Shown here: positions 1 to 9,103 of the stretch, one piece after another
Numbering within the stretch: the stretch's first letter is position 1
Layout of the letters: each line of letters opens with the position of its first letter
NCBI GenBank assembly: GCA_016720345.1
Contig: JADKKV010000001.1
Coordinates: 1 to 49,432 of the forward strand
DNA: 49,432 nucleotides
Direction of reading: 5' to 3'
Origin: Thermomonas sp.
Lineage (GTDB): Bacteria > Pseudomonadota > Gammaproteobacteria > Xanthomonadales > Xanthomonadaceae
Program-made: the position numbers and the translations under genes
The notes under the pieces: generated by a model
The model's database searches: none
Told to the model about the DNA's origin: nothing
Seen by the model: the letters and a program-made list of their open reading frames with translations, nothing else

Positions 1-2213
1 GGTGGCGACCTTCGTCCAGCACGGCTTGTGCCTGGGGTGACAATGTCAGCCCTTCGATGTACTGCGCCATGAATTCGGACTCGAAGCGGCCCGAGGCCCC
101 GACGTCCTGCTCGGTGAAGGGAATGAAGTGGTTTACCAGCGACCAGGTCCTGCCGTTCCATTCCAGGCCGTCAGCACCGGCGGTGAGATTGGAGCCGTTG
201 AACAGCATCCAGATCAGGCAGTCGGACTTGAAATCGTCCGTCAATGCGCCGGTGGGCTGGAGGAACTGGTCGCGGTCGTTGAGCCAGGTGGGTTTGATCA
301 GGCGACGGACGGTGAATACGACGGCGGCCTGCCAGAGATTCTGTCCGGTCACGAAGAACGCCCCGGCGTTACCGTATCCAGAGGACAAGAGCGCCGTCCC
401 TTTCGATGCATGCTGCAAATCATTTCCAAAAACCATCATGCTGCCGATGGCGTCGTCCGCCCATTTGTCTCCACGCACATCTTTTGAGCTGGTTGTTGGC
501 GTGATTGCGTTTTTAAGCGGCAAAGCTGGCTGCTTGTTCGAACGGGGACGAACGATCCACTCGGACAGGCGCGCCTGCTCTTCGGTGCGAGAGAACGCCT
601 TCTCTCCAAGCGCAAGGCCATCCTTGTCCAAGACCTTTGTCAGGACGATCTCAGCAGGATCATTCTTGCTGGTATCCCAAACCAAGAAGCCGATCGGAAA
701 ATCTCCTTTCAACCCGTCAAATGCCTTGCTGTGAACGACGAACCCGTTCAAGTACCTTGCCGTCCATCCACTCCTGAATTCGGTGAAATTCGGCGCGTTG
801 ACGTACTTGAGAGTGCTGAACATCGCAATCGTCGCATCCGGTAATTCGCGGCGGATACGAACAAGGAACTGCACAAACAACTCCCGCGCGGCATACCCCA
901 AACCGCCCATACTTTCTGCAATGCGTGTTTGCGCAACGCCTTGCTTGGCTTCCGCATTCTTGCCATTGGCCGCCGTGGTGTTGTCCACGCTCATGGCCTC
1001 TGCGTACGGCGGATTCATCAGCACCAGAATTTTCTTCGCCCCCGCCTTGCCGGCCTTCGCATCCGCAATCGCCTGCCGCAGTTCCGCGGGCACCTTGTTC
1101 GTCAATGCATAGTCGATCTGCCCTTCGGGCGTGACATCGTCATTGAGATAGTCGTACTGGAACTTGTGCGCGGCCACGCAGGTGCGACTGGCCTTCATCA
1201 CGTCGACATCCGCCTGGTCCAGCGTGCTCATGAAGACGTTGCGATGGTTGGAATGCTTCACTTCCAGATTGCCCACGCCGCAGCACATGTCCCACACGAT
1301 GTAGTCTTTTTGCCAGTTCTTGCCCAGCGTCTCGGCCAGTAGGTCGTAGGCCTTGTCCACGATGTGCAGCGGGGTATAGAACGCCCTTGAAGCTGCGCTC
1401 GTCCAGCGGCAGCAGGCTGTCGCGCCGCTCCAGCAGGTAGGCGCGGTGCTCCTCCTCCGGCGGGCGGTGATAGATCGCCCAGAAGTTGCGGTAGCCCTTG
1501 TCGCTGGACAGCTCGTAGGTCTTGCCGTTGAGCAGGAAGAGCGGCTGATCGCCCTCATGCAGCAGGCGCGCCGGCAGGTTGGCCATGGCCGCCTTGCTGC
1601 CGTCGTGCATGATGTCGGCGAAGAACAGCAGCGCGTAGTCGACCTCGTCCACGCCCTCCAGCTCGCGCCCGATCATGTCCACCCACTTGTCGAACACCTG
1701 CCGCAGGTTGTCCGGGGTGATCGGCGTACGCACCAACTTGCCCGCCTTGATGGCGTGCTTGACCGCATCGATGAATTCCCGTTCGTGGCTGTCAAGCTTG
1801 TAAACGACGAAATGGGTTTCGATGTACGGCGCCATTTGCGCGGCAAAGGATCTCTGCAGCGCGACGCGCTCGATTTCCTTCACCTTCGACCCGGACTTCG
1901 GCCATTTGATCGCTGTGTCGGCCAACAGGGGAAACGCCTTGGCCGTTTCCATCAACGCGGCCTTCTCGCGATCGATCACCGCGAGGAACGGGGGAATGGT
2001 TTCGCCCTTCTTGCGCGCGTCCTGCACGTAGCACAGGAGCTGCGCGAACATCACCACCGGAGGCGTCGGGGCCTCCTTTGCTTCGAACCAGATTTCCTCG
2101 GTGCGGATATCGACCAGGCCCTTGTTGTATTTCTGCAGGCCGAGCGCCTTGATGTAGGCGTCCTTGACGTCCTCTTCGGTCCGGGCAAGACCGAGTGCTT
2201 TTGTCAGGCTCAT
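1..2213 (-). pseudogene. N6-adenine DNA methylase (type IIG-like restriction-modification), frameshifted and cut by the window edge
   Basis: Seen: from ATG 2213 (AAGGA five bases upstream) a frame runs for about 277 residues to SFKG near 1383. It then continues only after a one-base register change at about 1382, in a second frame open without a stop to position 2. After the shift the protein reads FYTP, then DMCCGVGNLE (1262-1291, SAM-binding motif I) and NPPY (1004-1015, motif IV of N6-adenine methylases). The N-terminal part has VDIRTEEIWFEAK, which could be a PD-(D/E)XK nuclease core; that is inference. Known: methylase plus an N-terminal nuclease in one chain is the type IIG plan. The gene would exceed 735 residues. 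The unshifted frame ends at 1140. The right part (1-1000) looks less GC-rich than its neighbours, which suggests transfer. It follows icmF by 18 bases. A sequencing error at 1382 is possible, in which case the gene is intact. Confidence 0.75.
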
Positions 2214-2231
2214 TTGATCCTTGGCTTCAAG

Positions 2232-5200
2232 TTACATATTCCGCCGATACTCCCCACCCACATCGTACAACGCATGCGAGATCTGCCCGAGGCTATGCGT
2301 CTTAACCGCCTCCATCAACGCCGCAAACACATTCCTGCGATCCCGCGCCGTCTGCTGCAGATACCCGAGCCCGTGACCATCATGGGCCTCGACCTCGACC
2401 ACCTCGTCCGCATCCGCCATATGCGAATGCGAGGTCTCGCCTGACGGCGCCAGCGCGTTGCGCGCCCGCTGCCAGTTGGCCACGTTGGCGATCTGCTGGC
2501 CCTTCTCTTCGGAGGTCGAGCGGATCAGCTCGATCTCGGTGGCGATCTCGCCGGCGTGTTCCTTCGGCAGGAAGGTGTTGACGCCCACCAGCGGCAGGCT
2601 GCCGTCGTGCTTCTTGTGCTCGTAGTACAGCGACTCTTCCTGGATCTTGCCGCGCTGGTACATGGTGTCCATCGCGCCCAGCACGCCGCCGCGCTCGCTG
2701 ATGGCCTCGAACTCCCTGTAGACCGCTTCCTCCACCAGGTCGGTGAGGTAGTCCACGGCGAAGCTGCCCTGCCAGGGGTTCTCGATGAAGTTGAGCCCCA
2801 GTTCCTTGTTGATGATCATCTGGATGGCCACCGCGCGGCGCACGCTTTCCTCGGTGGGCGTGGTGATGGCTTCGTCGTAGGCGTTGGTGTGCAGGCTGTT
2901 GCAGTTGTCGAACAGCGCGTACAGCGCCTGCAGCGTGGTGCGGATGTCGTTGAACTGGATCTCCTGCGCGTGCAGGGAGCGGCCGCTGGTCTGGATGTGG
3001 TACTTCATCATCTGGCTGCGGCTGGACGCGCCGTAGCGCTCGCGCATGGCGCGCGCCCAGATGCGGCGGGCCACGCGGCCGATCACGGTGTACTCCGGGT
3101 CCATGCCGTTGCTGAAGAAGAACGACAGGTTGGGCGCGAAGTCGTCGATCTTCATGCCGCGCGCCAGGTAGTACTCCACGATGGTGAAGCCGTTGCTCAG
3201 GGTGAAGGCGAGCTGGCTGATCGGGTTCGCCCCGGCCTCGGCGATGTGGTAGCCGGAGATGCTCACCGAATAGAAATTGCGGACGGCGTTGTCCACGAAG
3301 TACTGCTGGATGTCGCCCATCATCCGCAGCGCGAACTCGGTGCTGAAGATGCAGGTGTTCTGCGCCTGGTCTTCCTTGAGGATGTCCGCCTGCACGGTGC
3401 CGCGCACGGTGCTGAGCGTCTGCGCCTTGATGCGGGCGTAGGTCTCGGCATCGACCAGCTGGTCGCCGGACACGCCGAGCAGGCCGAGGCCCAGGCCGTC
3501 GTTGGTCGGCGGCAGCTCGCCCGAGTACTGCGGGCGCACGTGGCCCTTGAACAATTCGTCCAGCTTGGCTTGCGCGGCGGCCCAGCGGGCGTCGTCGGCC
3601 TTCAGGTATTTCTCCACCTGCTGGTCGATGGCGCAGTTCATGAACATCGCCAGGATCATCGGCGCCGGGCCGTTGATGGTCATCGACACGCTGGTGCTGG
3701 GTGCGCACAGGTCGAAGCCGGAGTACAGCTTCTTCATGTCGTCCAGGGTGGGGATGTTGACCCCGGAGTTGCCGATCTTGCCGTAGATGTCCGGGCGCTT
3801 TGCTGGGTCTTCGCCGTACAGGGTCACGCTGTCGAAGGCGGTGGACAGGCGCGCGGCGGGCTGGCCGACGCTGAGGTAATGGAAGCGGCGGTTGGTGCGC
3901 TCCGGCGTGCCCTCGCCCGCGAACATGCGGATCGGGTCTTCGCCGGTGCGGCGGTACGGATACACGCCGCCGGTGTACGGGTAGCTGCCCGGCAGGTTTT
4001 CCTTGCCAAGGAAGGTCAACAGCTCGCCCCAGCTGCGGTAGGTGGGCGCGGCGATCTTCGGGATCGGCTGGTGGCTGAGCGAGGTGCGGTAGTTGTCGAC
4101 GCGGATGGTCTTGTCGCGGACCTGGTATTCGGTGACTTCGTCGGTGATCGACTTCAGGCGTGCGGGCCATTCGCGCAGCAGCTTGAGGGAGTCGTTGCCG
4201 AGGGACTGGACGGCGTCGTTGTAGCGCTGGCGCAGGGTGAGGAGGGTCTTGTCGGTGCAGGAGCCGGCCATGCCCGCGATCTCGGGGGCCGCGGAATCGC
4301 GCCCATGGGGCGCTCCTACGAGATCATCGGCGGCGTAGAGGTCAAGCTGCTTCGGCAGCGCCGCATCGCCGATGTCCTGCAACGCCTGCCACAGCGATTG
4401 CGCGCGGTCGGCGATCTCGGCCTGGGTCTCGATGCGGCGGTTGATCGCGCGGCCCTGCTCGGCGATCTCGGCCAGGTAGCGCACGCGTGCGCCGGGGATC
4501 AGCACGGTGGCGCGCGGTTCCCTGAGGCTGGTGTCGATGTTCGGGACCAGCGAAAAGGGGCCAGAGTCATGTTTCCGGTCGGCGATGCCAGCAGGGTCAT
4601 TTTCCTCGGCCGAAAAATGACTCTGGCCCCTTTTCACCAGCTTCTCGCGCAGCAGGCGGCACAGGTTGGCGAACATCCAGCTGATGCCGGGGTCGTTGAA
4701 CTGGCTGGCGATGGTGGGATACACCGGCACGTCTTCGTCGGCGGTCTGGAAGGCGACGCGGTTGCGCTTCCACTGCTTGCGGATGTCGCGCAGCGCGTCT
4801 TCGGCGCCGCGCTTGTCGTACTTGTTGAGCACGATCAGTTCGGCGAAGTCGATCATGTCGATCTTCTCCAGCTGGCTGGCCGCGCCGTAGTCGCTGGTCA
4901 TCACGTACATCGGGAAATCGACCAGGTCCACGATCTCCGAATCGCTCTGGCCGATGCCGGCGGTTTCCACGATCACCAGGTCATAGCCCAGCGACTTGAG
5001 GAAGCCGATGCAGTCCTTGAGCACCGCGTTGGTCGCCACGTTCTGCCGGCGGGTGGCCATCGAGCGCATGTACACGCGATGGCTGCGCAGCGAGTTCATG
5101 CGGATGCGGTCGCCCAGCAGCGCGCCACCGGTGCGGCGGCGGGTGGGATCCACGCTGATCACCGCGATGTGCATCTTCGGGAAGCTGGCGAGGAAGCGGT

Positions 5201-5936
5201 TGAGCAGTTCGTCGGTCACCGACGACTTGCCGGCGCCGCCGGTGCCGGTGATGCCGATCACCGGGGTCTTGCCGCCGGCCAGCTGCCACTGCTTGCGCAG
5301 GCGCGCGAGTTCGGCGTCGGCGTAGTCGCCGTCCTCGATGGCGGACAGCACGCGGCCGATGGCGATTTCGTCGGCCATGCCGGGGGAAAAGGGGTCAGAG
5401 TCATGTTTTCGGTCGTGACTCGTCGACTGGTCGTTGCCTGCGACCGAAAAATGACTCTGACCCCTTTTCCCTCTTCCCTCGCCGGCACGCGTCACCACGT
5501 CCTCGATCATCTCCACCAGCCCCATCTTCATGCCGTCGTTGGGGTGGTAGATGCGCTCGACGCCGTAGGCTTCGAGCTCGCGGATTTCCTCGGGAGTAAT
5601 CGTGCCGCCGCCGCCGGCGAACACCCGGATGTGGCCGGCGTCGTGCTCGCGCAACATGTCGACCATGTACTTCAGGTACTCGACGTGGCCGCCCTGGTAG
5701 CTGGACAGCGCGATGCCGTCGGCGTCTTCCTGCAACGCGGCGCGGACCACGTCCTCGACCGAGCGGTTGTGGCCCAGGTGCACCACTTCCGCGCCCTGCG
5801 CCTGGATCAGCCGGCGCATGATGTTGATCGCGGCGTCGTGGCCGTCGAACAGGCTGGCGGCGGTGACGAAGCGCAGCGGGGTCGCTTCGGCGTTCTGCTG
5901 CGGGAGATTCGCGGCGGGGGTGCTCATGGGGCGCAT
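2232..5936 (-). CDS. icmF: Fused isobutyryl-CoA mutase (IcmF) with three in-frame repeat insertions
   Basis: Adenosylcobalamin enzyme interconverting isobutyryl-CoA and n-butyryl-CoA, with its own GTPase chaperone. Domains in order: B12-binding domain with SLFDGHD (His33 would be the lower cobalt ligand); MeaB-like P-loop GTPase with GTGGAGKSS (Lys237) and NKYD; then the mutase TIM barrel with [12 protein letters not shown] and TNRRFHYLS. The order B12-GTPase-mutase separates IcmF from methylmalonyl-CoA mutase. At about 1234 residues it is longer than usual for the family (about 1060-1120). Most of the excess is three repeat-derived peptides at residues about 156-184, 434-462 and 540-560, all in interdomain linkers. 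The start could be ATG 5936 or ATG 5927; neither has a strong Shine-Dalgarno. The only close downstream gene is the broken methylase. A role in branched acyl-CoA metabolism fits the leucine genes further right. Confidence 0.92.
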   Translation of the reverse strand: MRPMSTPAANLPQQNAEATPLRFVTAASLFDGHDAAINIMRRLIQAQGAEVVHLGHNRSVEDVVRAALQEDADGIALSSYQGGHVEYLKYMVDMLREHDAGHIRVFAGGGGTITPEEIRELEAYGVERIYHPNDGMKMGLVEMIEDVVTRAGEGRGKRGQSHFSVAGNDQSTSHDRKHDSDPFSPGMADEIAIGRVLSAIEDGDYADAELARLRKQWQLAGGKTPVIGITGTGGAGKSSVTDELLNRFLASFPKMHIAVISVDPTRRRTGGALLGDRIRMNSLRSHRVYMRSMATRRQNVATNAVLKDCIGFLKSLGYDLVIVETAGIGQSDSEIVDLVDFPMYVMTSDYGAASQLEKIDMIDFAELIVLNKYDKRGAEDALRDIRKQWKRNRVAFQTADEDVPVYPTIASQFNDPGISWMFANLCRLLREKLVKRGQSHFSAEENDPAGIADRKHDSGPFSLVPNIDTSLREPRATVLIPGARVRYLAEIAEQGRAINRRIETQAEIADRAQSLWQALQDIGDAALPKQLDLYAADDLVGAPHGRDSAAPEIAGMAGSCTDKTLLTLRQRYNDAVQSLGNDSLKLLREWPARLKSITDEVTEYQVRDKTIRVDNYRTSLSHQPIPKIAAPTYRSWGELLTFLGKENLPGSYPYTGGVYPYRRTGEDPIRMFAGEGTPERTNRRFHYLSVGQPAARLSTAFDSVTLYGEDPAKRPDIYGKIGNSGVNIPTLDDMKKLYSGFDLCAPSTSVSMTINGPAPMILAMFMNCAIDQQVEKYLKADDARWAAAQAKLDELFKGHVRPQYSGELPPTNDGLGLGLLGVSGDQLVDAETYARIKAQTLSTVRGTVQADILKEDQAQNTCIFSTEFALRMMGDIQQYFVDNAVRNFYSVSISGYHIAEAGANPISQLAFTLSNGFTIVEYYLARGMKIDDFAPNLSFFFSNGMDPEYTVIGRVARRIWARAMRERYGASSRSQMMKYHIQTSGRSLHAQEIQFNDIRTTLQALYALFDNCNSLHTNAYDEAITTPTEESVRRAVAIQMIINKELGLNFIENPWQGSFAVDYLTDLVEEAVYREFEAISERGGVLGAMDTMYQRGKIQEESLYYEHKKHDGSLPLVGVNTFLPKEHAGEIATEIELIRSTSEEKGQQIANVANWQRARNALAPSGETSHSHMADADEVVEVEAHDGHGLGYLQQTARDRRNVFAALMEAVKTHSLGQISHALYDVGGEYRRNM
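4257..4319 (-). repeat. 63-nt REPIN-like element C inside icmF
   Basis: Two inverted 24-nt REP-like units: GCAGGAGCCGGCCATGCC with tail CGCGAT (4257-4280) facing ATCGCGCCCATGGGGCGC with tail TCCTAC (4296-4319), 15 nt apart. The 63 nt add 21 codons in frame ([20 protein letters not shown]) to the linker before the mutase barrel. One arm is identical over 24 nt to the intergenic copy at 13452-13475, and the other differs by one base. Confidence 0.8.
4552..4635 (-). repeat. 84-nt palindromic element B inside icmF
   Basis: Second copy of element A, the same 84 nt and the same phase, encoding KRGQSHFS, a different middle and RKHDSGPFS. It lies between the GTPase and mutase domains. Base 10 is C here and T in element A, and the paired base in the other arm changes with it (G for A), so the stem is kept. 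The central 25-30 bases differ between copies. Confidence 0.85.
5386..5469 (-). repeat. 84-nt palindromic element A inside icmF
   Basis: Both ends match as an inverted repeat: GAAAAGGGGTCAGAGTCAT opens and ATGACTCTGACCCCTTTTC closes the unit, with the arms reaching CGGTCG/CGACCG apart from one bulged base. The length is 84 nt, so it adds 28 codons without shifting the frame. It encodes KRGQSHFS, a variable middle, then RKHDSDPFS, between the B12-binding and GTPase domains. It matches element B in length, ends and reading phase. Confidence 0.85.
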
Positions 5937-6001
5937 CCACAATGTTTCAGGTGATGCGCGATTGTAACGCGGGGGTCCGGTGGCCCTCCGTCCCCGGCCG
6001 T

Positions 6002-6028
6002 ATGGCGCCGGCCCGATGCCGGCGCCAT
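6002..6028 (-). terminator. GC-rich perfect hairpin after the serine hydrolase gene
   Basis: ATGGCGCCGGC and GCCGGCGCCAT form an 11-bp perfect stem with a 5-nt loop, 8 nt past the stop of the hydrolase gene on the minus strand. No T-tract follows, so it is a weak candidate for an intrinsic terminator and may instead only protect the 3' end. It separates the hydrolase gene from icmF. Confidence 0.35.
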
Positions 6029-6035
6029 CGGGGGC

Positions 6036-8036
6036 TTACTTCACTTCGTCGAACACGTACTCGTGCTGGCCGTCGCGCACCACCAGCCTGCGCGCGCCGT
6101 CGCTGTCGGCGCGCACGAACAGGAAGCCGATCGCCACCGGATCGATGGTCATGAAGGCCAGGCTGCCATCGGGCTGCGGCATGGTCGCCACTTCGGAGCT
6201 GAAGGCGCCGACATCGAACCAGGCCCTGCCGTCCTTGCGGGTCACCGCCAGCTCGCCCAGCGCGGCGTTGCGGTAGCGCGGTGCCAGCGCGTCCAGCGCC
6301 GTGGCGTCCGCCGGCCACTGGAGCAGCTTGACGAAGGCATCGAAGCCCTCGCGGTTGGCCTTGACCGTGGCGGCGGCGGCGGCCTGGGCCTGCGGGTTGC
6401 CATCGAACATCAGCTCCATCAGCCGGCGCTTGAACGGGCCGCGCATGTACACGCCTTCGTCTGCATTGGTCAGGATCACCGCGCCGACCTTCTGCGCCGG
6501 CCACCACATCATGTTGGAGTGGAAGCCGCCCATGTCGCCGCCGTGGTCGATCACGGTGACGCCGTCGCTGTTGTCCACCCCCAGCGCCATCGCGTAATGG
6601 CGGTCCACGCCGGTCGCGATCTGCGGCTCGCGGCGCTGCAGCAGCGCGGCTTCGCCGATGTAGCGCTGGCCGCCGGGCAACACCCCGTGGTCGATCTCCA
6701 TCTGCACGTACCTGAGCAGGTCGTTGACCGTGCTCCACGCGGCGCCCGCCGGGCGCGAGGCCTTGATGGTGTCGTTCAGGCCCATGTCCATGACCTGGAC
6801 CTTGTGCGCGATGTCGTAGCCGTGCGGCGCGGCGTAATTGCCGGTCTGCGCCCGGTCGTAGTCGAAGGTGGTATTTCGCATGCCCAGCGGATCGAATACC
6901 AGCGACTGCATCGCCTTGTCGTAACCGGCACCCAGCTCCATGCCCGGATGCGCGACCTGGCCGCCGATGAAACCGGCCGCCGCCGCCATCGGGTTCGAAT
7001 ACTGGAACAGTTCCCCGAAGCCGCTGGTCGGCTGCATGGTGCCCAGCGTGGCCATCACGCTCTGCGGGGTCTGCTTTTCGCCCTCGAACAGCCATTCGTA
7101 GTCCTGGCGCGGCACGCCGGTGCAGGCGCAGATCAGGTGCTTCACCAGCACCTGGTCACTGGTGGCGGTGTCGCCCAGCTTGAAGGCCGGATACACGTCC
7201 CGGGCGCGCGCGTTCCAGTCCAGCTTGCCGGCATCGACCAGCTTGGCCAGCATCAGGGTGGTCAGCGCCTTGGTGTTGGAAGCGATCATGAAACGGGTGT
7301 CGCCATCCACCGGGTCCGGCTTGCCGAGATCGCGCATGCCGTAGCCGCGCGACAGCACCACCTTGCCGTCCTGCACGATGCCGATGGCCACGCCCGGCAC
7401 TTCGAAGTCCTTGCGCATCTGCTCGATGAACTCGCTGACCTGCTGCAGGCGCGCGGCATCCAGCTTGTGCGCGGTGCGCCCGGCGAAGGTCTCGCGGGTG
7501 TAGCCGGCCGGCTGGAAGCGCTGGTTGATCTTGGCGAACTGCGAGCCGCGCTTCTCGGCAATGGCCTGGTCCACGTCCATCGCGATCACCGTCCAGTGCT
7601 TGTCCTTGCGATAGGCCGCAGAGTTGACCACCCGCTTGGCGTTCGCCGGGATGTCGTAATCGTAGAAGCGGCGCTGCTCCCAGCCGTCGCGCGGCGCGGC
7701 ATCGGTGGCGACCAGCAGTTTCGGCGTGAGCCCGAGCACCTTCCACGCTTCGGCGACCGCCTCGTCCGCGGTCGCGGCGGGGGTATCGACGATCGCGGTG
7801 CGCGAGCCGTCCGCTTCGGGCGGCATGATGATCACCGCGTTGCCTTGCACCCTGGTGGTCCATCCCGCCGGCAGCAGGAAGGTCGCCCTGCCGCCTGGCG
7901 TGGTCACCGACTGCTCCGCGCCGGCCGCGGTCGCCTGCGGCTCGGCGGCGTTTGCGGTCAGCGGCAGCAACGAGGGAACCGCCAGCGAAAGCGATATCGC
8001 GAGGGCCAGGACGGCCTTGTCGAACGAAGGGTGCAT
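6036..8036 (-). CDS. Secreted beta-lactamase-fold serine hydrolase (class C/DD-peptidase-like)
   Basis: Exported hydrolase of the serine beta-lactamase-like family, 666 residues. It starts at ATG 8036, with GGAGAG eight bases upstream and a signal peptide ending near ANA (about residue 34). Residues 40-190 form an extra N-terminal domain of unknown role. The catalytic domain runs from about 210 to 560: Ser253-x-x-Lys256 in SNTK, Tyr346-Ser-Asn348 (YxN box), and HGG at about 498 in place of the KTG box. About 100 C-terminal residues follow, as in other esterase/peptidase members. These motifs support an active serine enzyme, but the substrate cannot be read from sequence; peptidase, esterase or D-aminopeptidase are all possible. 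It is divergent from the ChaN-like gene, with 118 bases between them. Confidence 0.85.
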   Translation of the reverse strand: MHPSFDKAVLALAISLSLAVPSLLPLTANAAEPQATAAGAEQSVTTPGGRATFLLPAGWTTRVQGNAVIIMPPEADGSRTAIVDTPAATADEAVAEAWKVLGLTPKLLVATDAAPRDGWEQRRFYDYDIPANAKRVVNSAAYRKDKHWTVIAMDVDQAIAEKRGSQFAKINQRFQPAGYTRETFAGRTAHKLDAARLQQVSEFIEQMRKDFEVPGVAIGIVQDGKVVLSRGYGMRDLGKPDPVDGDTRFMIASNTKALTTLMLAKLVDAGKLDWNARARDVYPAFKLGDTATSDQVLVKHLICACTGVPRQDYEWLFEGEKQTPQSVMATLGTMQPTSGFGELFQYSNPMAAAAGFIGGQVAHPGMELGAGYDKAMQSLVFDPLGMRNTTFDYDRAQTGNYAAPHGYDIAHKVQVMDMGLNDTIKASRPAGAAWSTVNDLLRYVQMEIDHGVLPGGQRYIGEAALLQRREPQIATGVDRHYAMALGVDNSDGVTVIDHGGDMGGFHSNMMWWPAQKVGAVILTNADEGVYMRGPFKRRLMELMFDGNPQAQAAAAATVKANREGFDAFVKLLQWPADATALDALAPRYRNAALGELAVTRKDGRAWFDVGAFSSEVATMPQPDGSLAFMTIDPVAIGFLFVRADSDGARRLVVRDGQHEYVFDEVK

Positions 8037-8154
8037 GGTGCTCTCCAGAAGGCGGATGCGCGGGCGCGGAACGTACGGGGGTGATAACGGGATGCCGTCC
8101 CCACTTCGGTCATGCCGACCCGTGGCAAGCTGGGCGACGTTTCCCGATCCGGTC

Positions 8155-8961
8155 ATGCCCATGCTGCGTCCCGTCCCCGCCATTGCCCTGCTTGTCGCCC
8201 TGGCCGCGTGCCGGCACGCGCCGGAGCCCGCGCCGCAGGTGCTGTTGCTGGGCGAGGTGCACGACAACGCCGCCGGCCACGCTGCCCGCGCGGACCTGCT
8301 GCGCGAACGGATCGAAGCCGGCTGGCGGCCGGCGATCGCGATGGAGCAGTTCGACACCGCCCAGCAGGCCGCGCTGGACGCGGCGATGGCGAGCTGTGCG
8401 GATGCCGAGTGCGTGGTCGCGAAGGTGGCGCCGGCGAAGTCCAGTTGGACCTGGGCCCACTACACGCCGGTCATCGCGCTGGCCCTGCAGTACAAGTTGC
8501 CGCTGCGCGCGGCCAACCTGTCGCGTGCGGATGCTTCAAAGATCGTCAAGGGCGGTTTCGCCGATGGCTTGCCTGCGGACGTCATCGCGCGCTACCAGTT
8601 GGACGCCCTGCCCGGCCCGCTGCTGGCCGCGCAGGAAACCGAAGTGCGCGACAGCCATTGCGGGGCGCTTCCGGAACCGCTGGTGTCGCCGATGGCGAAG
8701 GCGCAGATCGCGCGCGACGTGGTGATGGCGGAGACGCTGCGCGCGCATGCCGCCAATGGCGTGGTCCTGATCGCCGGCAACGGCCACGTGCGCACCGATA
8801 TCGGGGTGCCGTTCTGGCTGCGCCGCGACGCGCTGGCGTCGCACGCGACCGGTTTCCTCGAACCCGGCTCTGACGCCACCGGATTCGACGCGGTGCGTCG
8901 CATCCCGGTGCAGGCGCGTCCGGATCCGTGCGCCGGGTTCAGGCCGCCCACGCCCGGTTGA
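8155..8961 (+). CDS. ChaN-like haem-binding lipoprotein
   Basis: Predicted outer- or periplasm-facing lipoprotein of 268 residues in the ChaN/Tiki superfamily (haem-binding uptake lipoprotein in Campylobacter; erythromycin-esterase-like fold). A short signal sequence ends in lipobox LAAC near residue 19. Family signatures are LLGEVHDN early, the AIAMEQFD segment, and NGHVRTDIGVP near the C terminus. ATG 8155 and ATG 8161 are both possible starts; no strong ribosome-binding site separates them. It stands alone between the divergent hydrolase and the diguanylate cyclase. Haem binding is known for only some family members, so the function here is inference; an iron/haem theme is also seen at the TonB receptor near 37-39 kb. 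Confidence 0.8.
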   Translation: MPMLRPVPAIALLVALAACRHAPEPAPQVLLLGEVHDNAAGHAARADLLRERIEAGWRPAIAMEQFDTAQQAALDAAMASCADAECVVAKVAPAKSSWTWAHYTPVIALALQYKLPLRAANLSRADASKIVKGGFADGLPADVIARYQLDALPGPLLAAQETEVRDSHCGALPEPLVSPMAKAQIARDVVMAETLRAHAANGVVLIAGNGHVRTDIGVPFWLRRDALASHATGFLEPGSDATGFDAVRRIPVQARPDPCAGFRPPTPG

Positions 8962-9103
8962 GCGCTGCCCGCCGCTGCCCGCGCCGGCCGGGGGACGCCC
9001 CGACCGGTGGATGTCGATTGCGGCACGCGGCCTCTGTGACGACGTTCGCATTACGGTGGCACGGAGATTGCTAGCTTCCATCGGGAGAAGCCCGGCCCGA
9101 GCC

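Noticed and set aside
57-734. Plus-strand frame of 225 codons at the left edge
   Set aside because: It lies opposite the continuous methylase frame that carries motif I and NPPY; its own translation shows no known domain.
2556-5954. Very long plus-strand open frame (over 1100 codons) opposite icmF
   Set aside because: It mirrors icmF, whose domains and motifs are unmistakable. High GC leaves the complementary frames open, and the translation is rich in His, Val, Gly and Arg with no family resemblance.
8037-8357. N-terminal extension of the serine hydrolase up to 8357
   Set aside because: ATG 8036 has a good ribosome-binding site and a clean signal peptide; the longer form would overlap the divergent ChaN-like gene and hide the signal.
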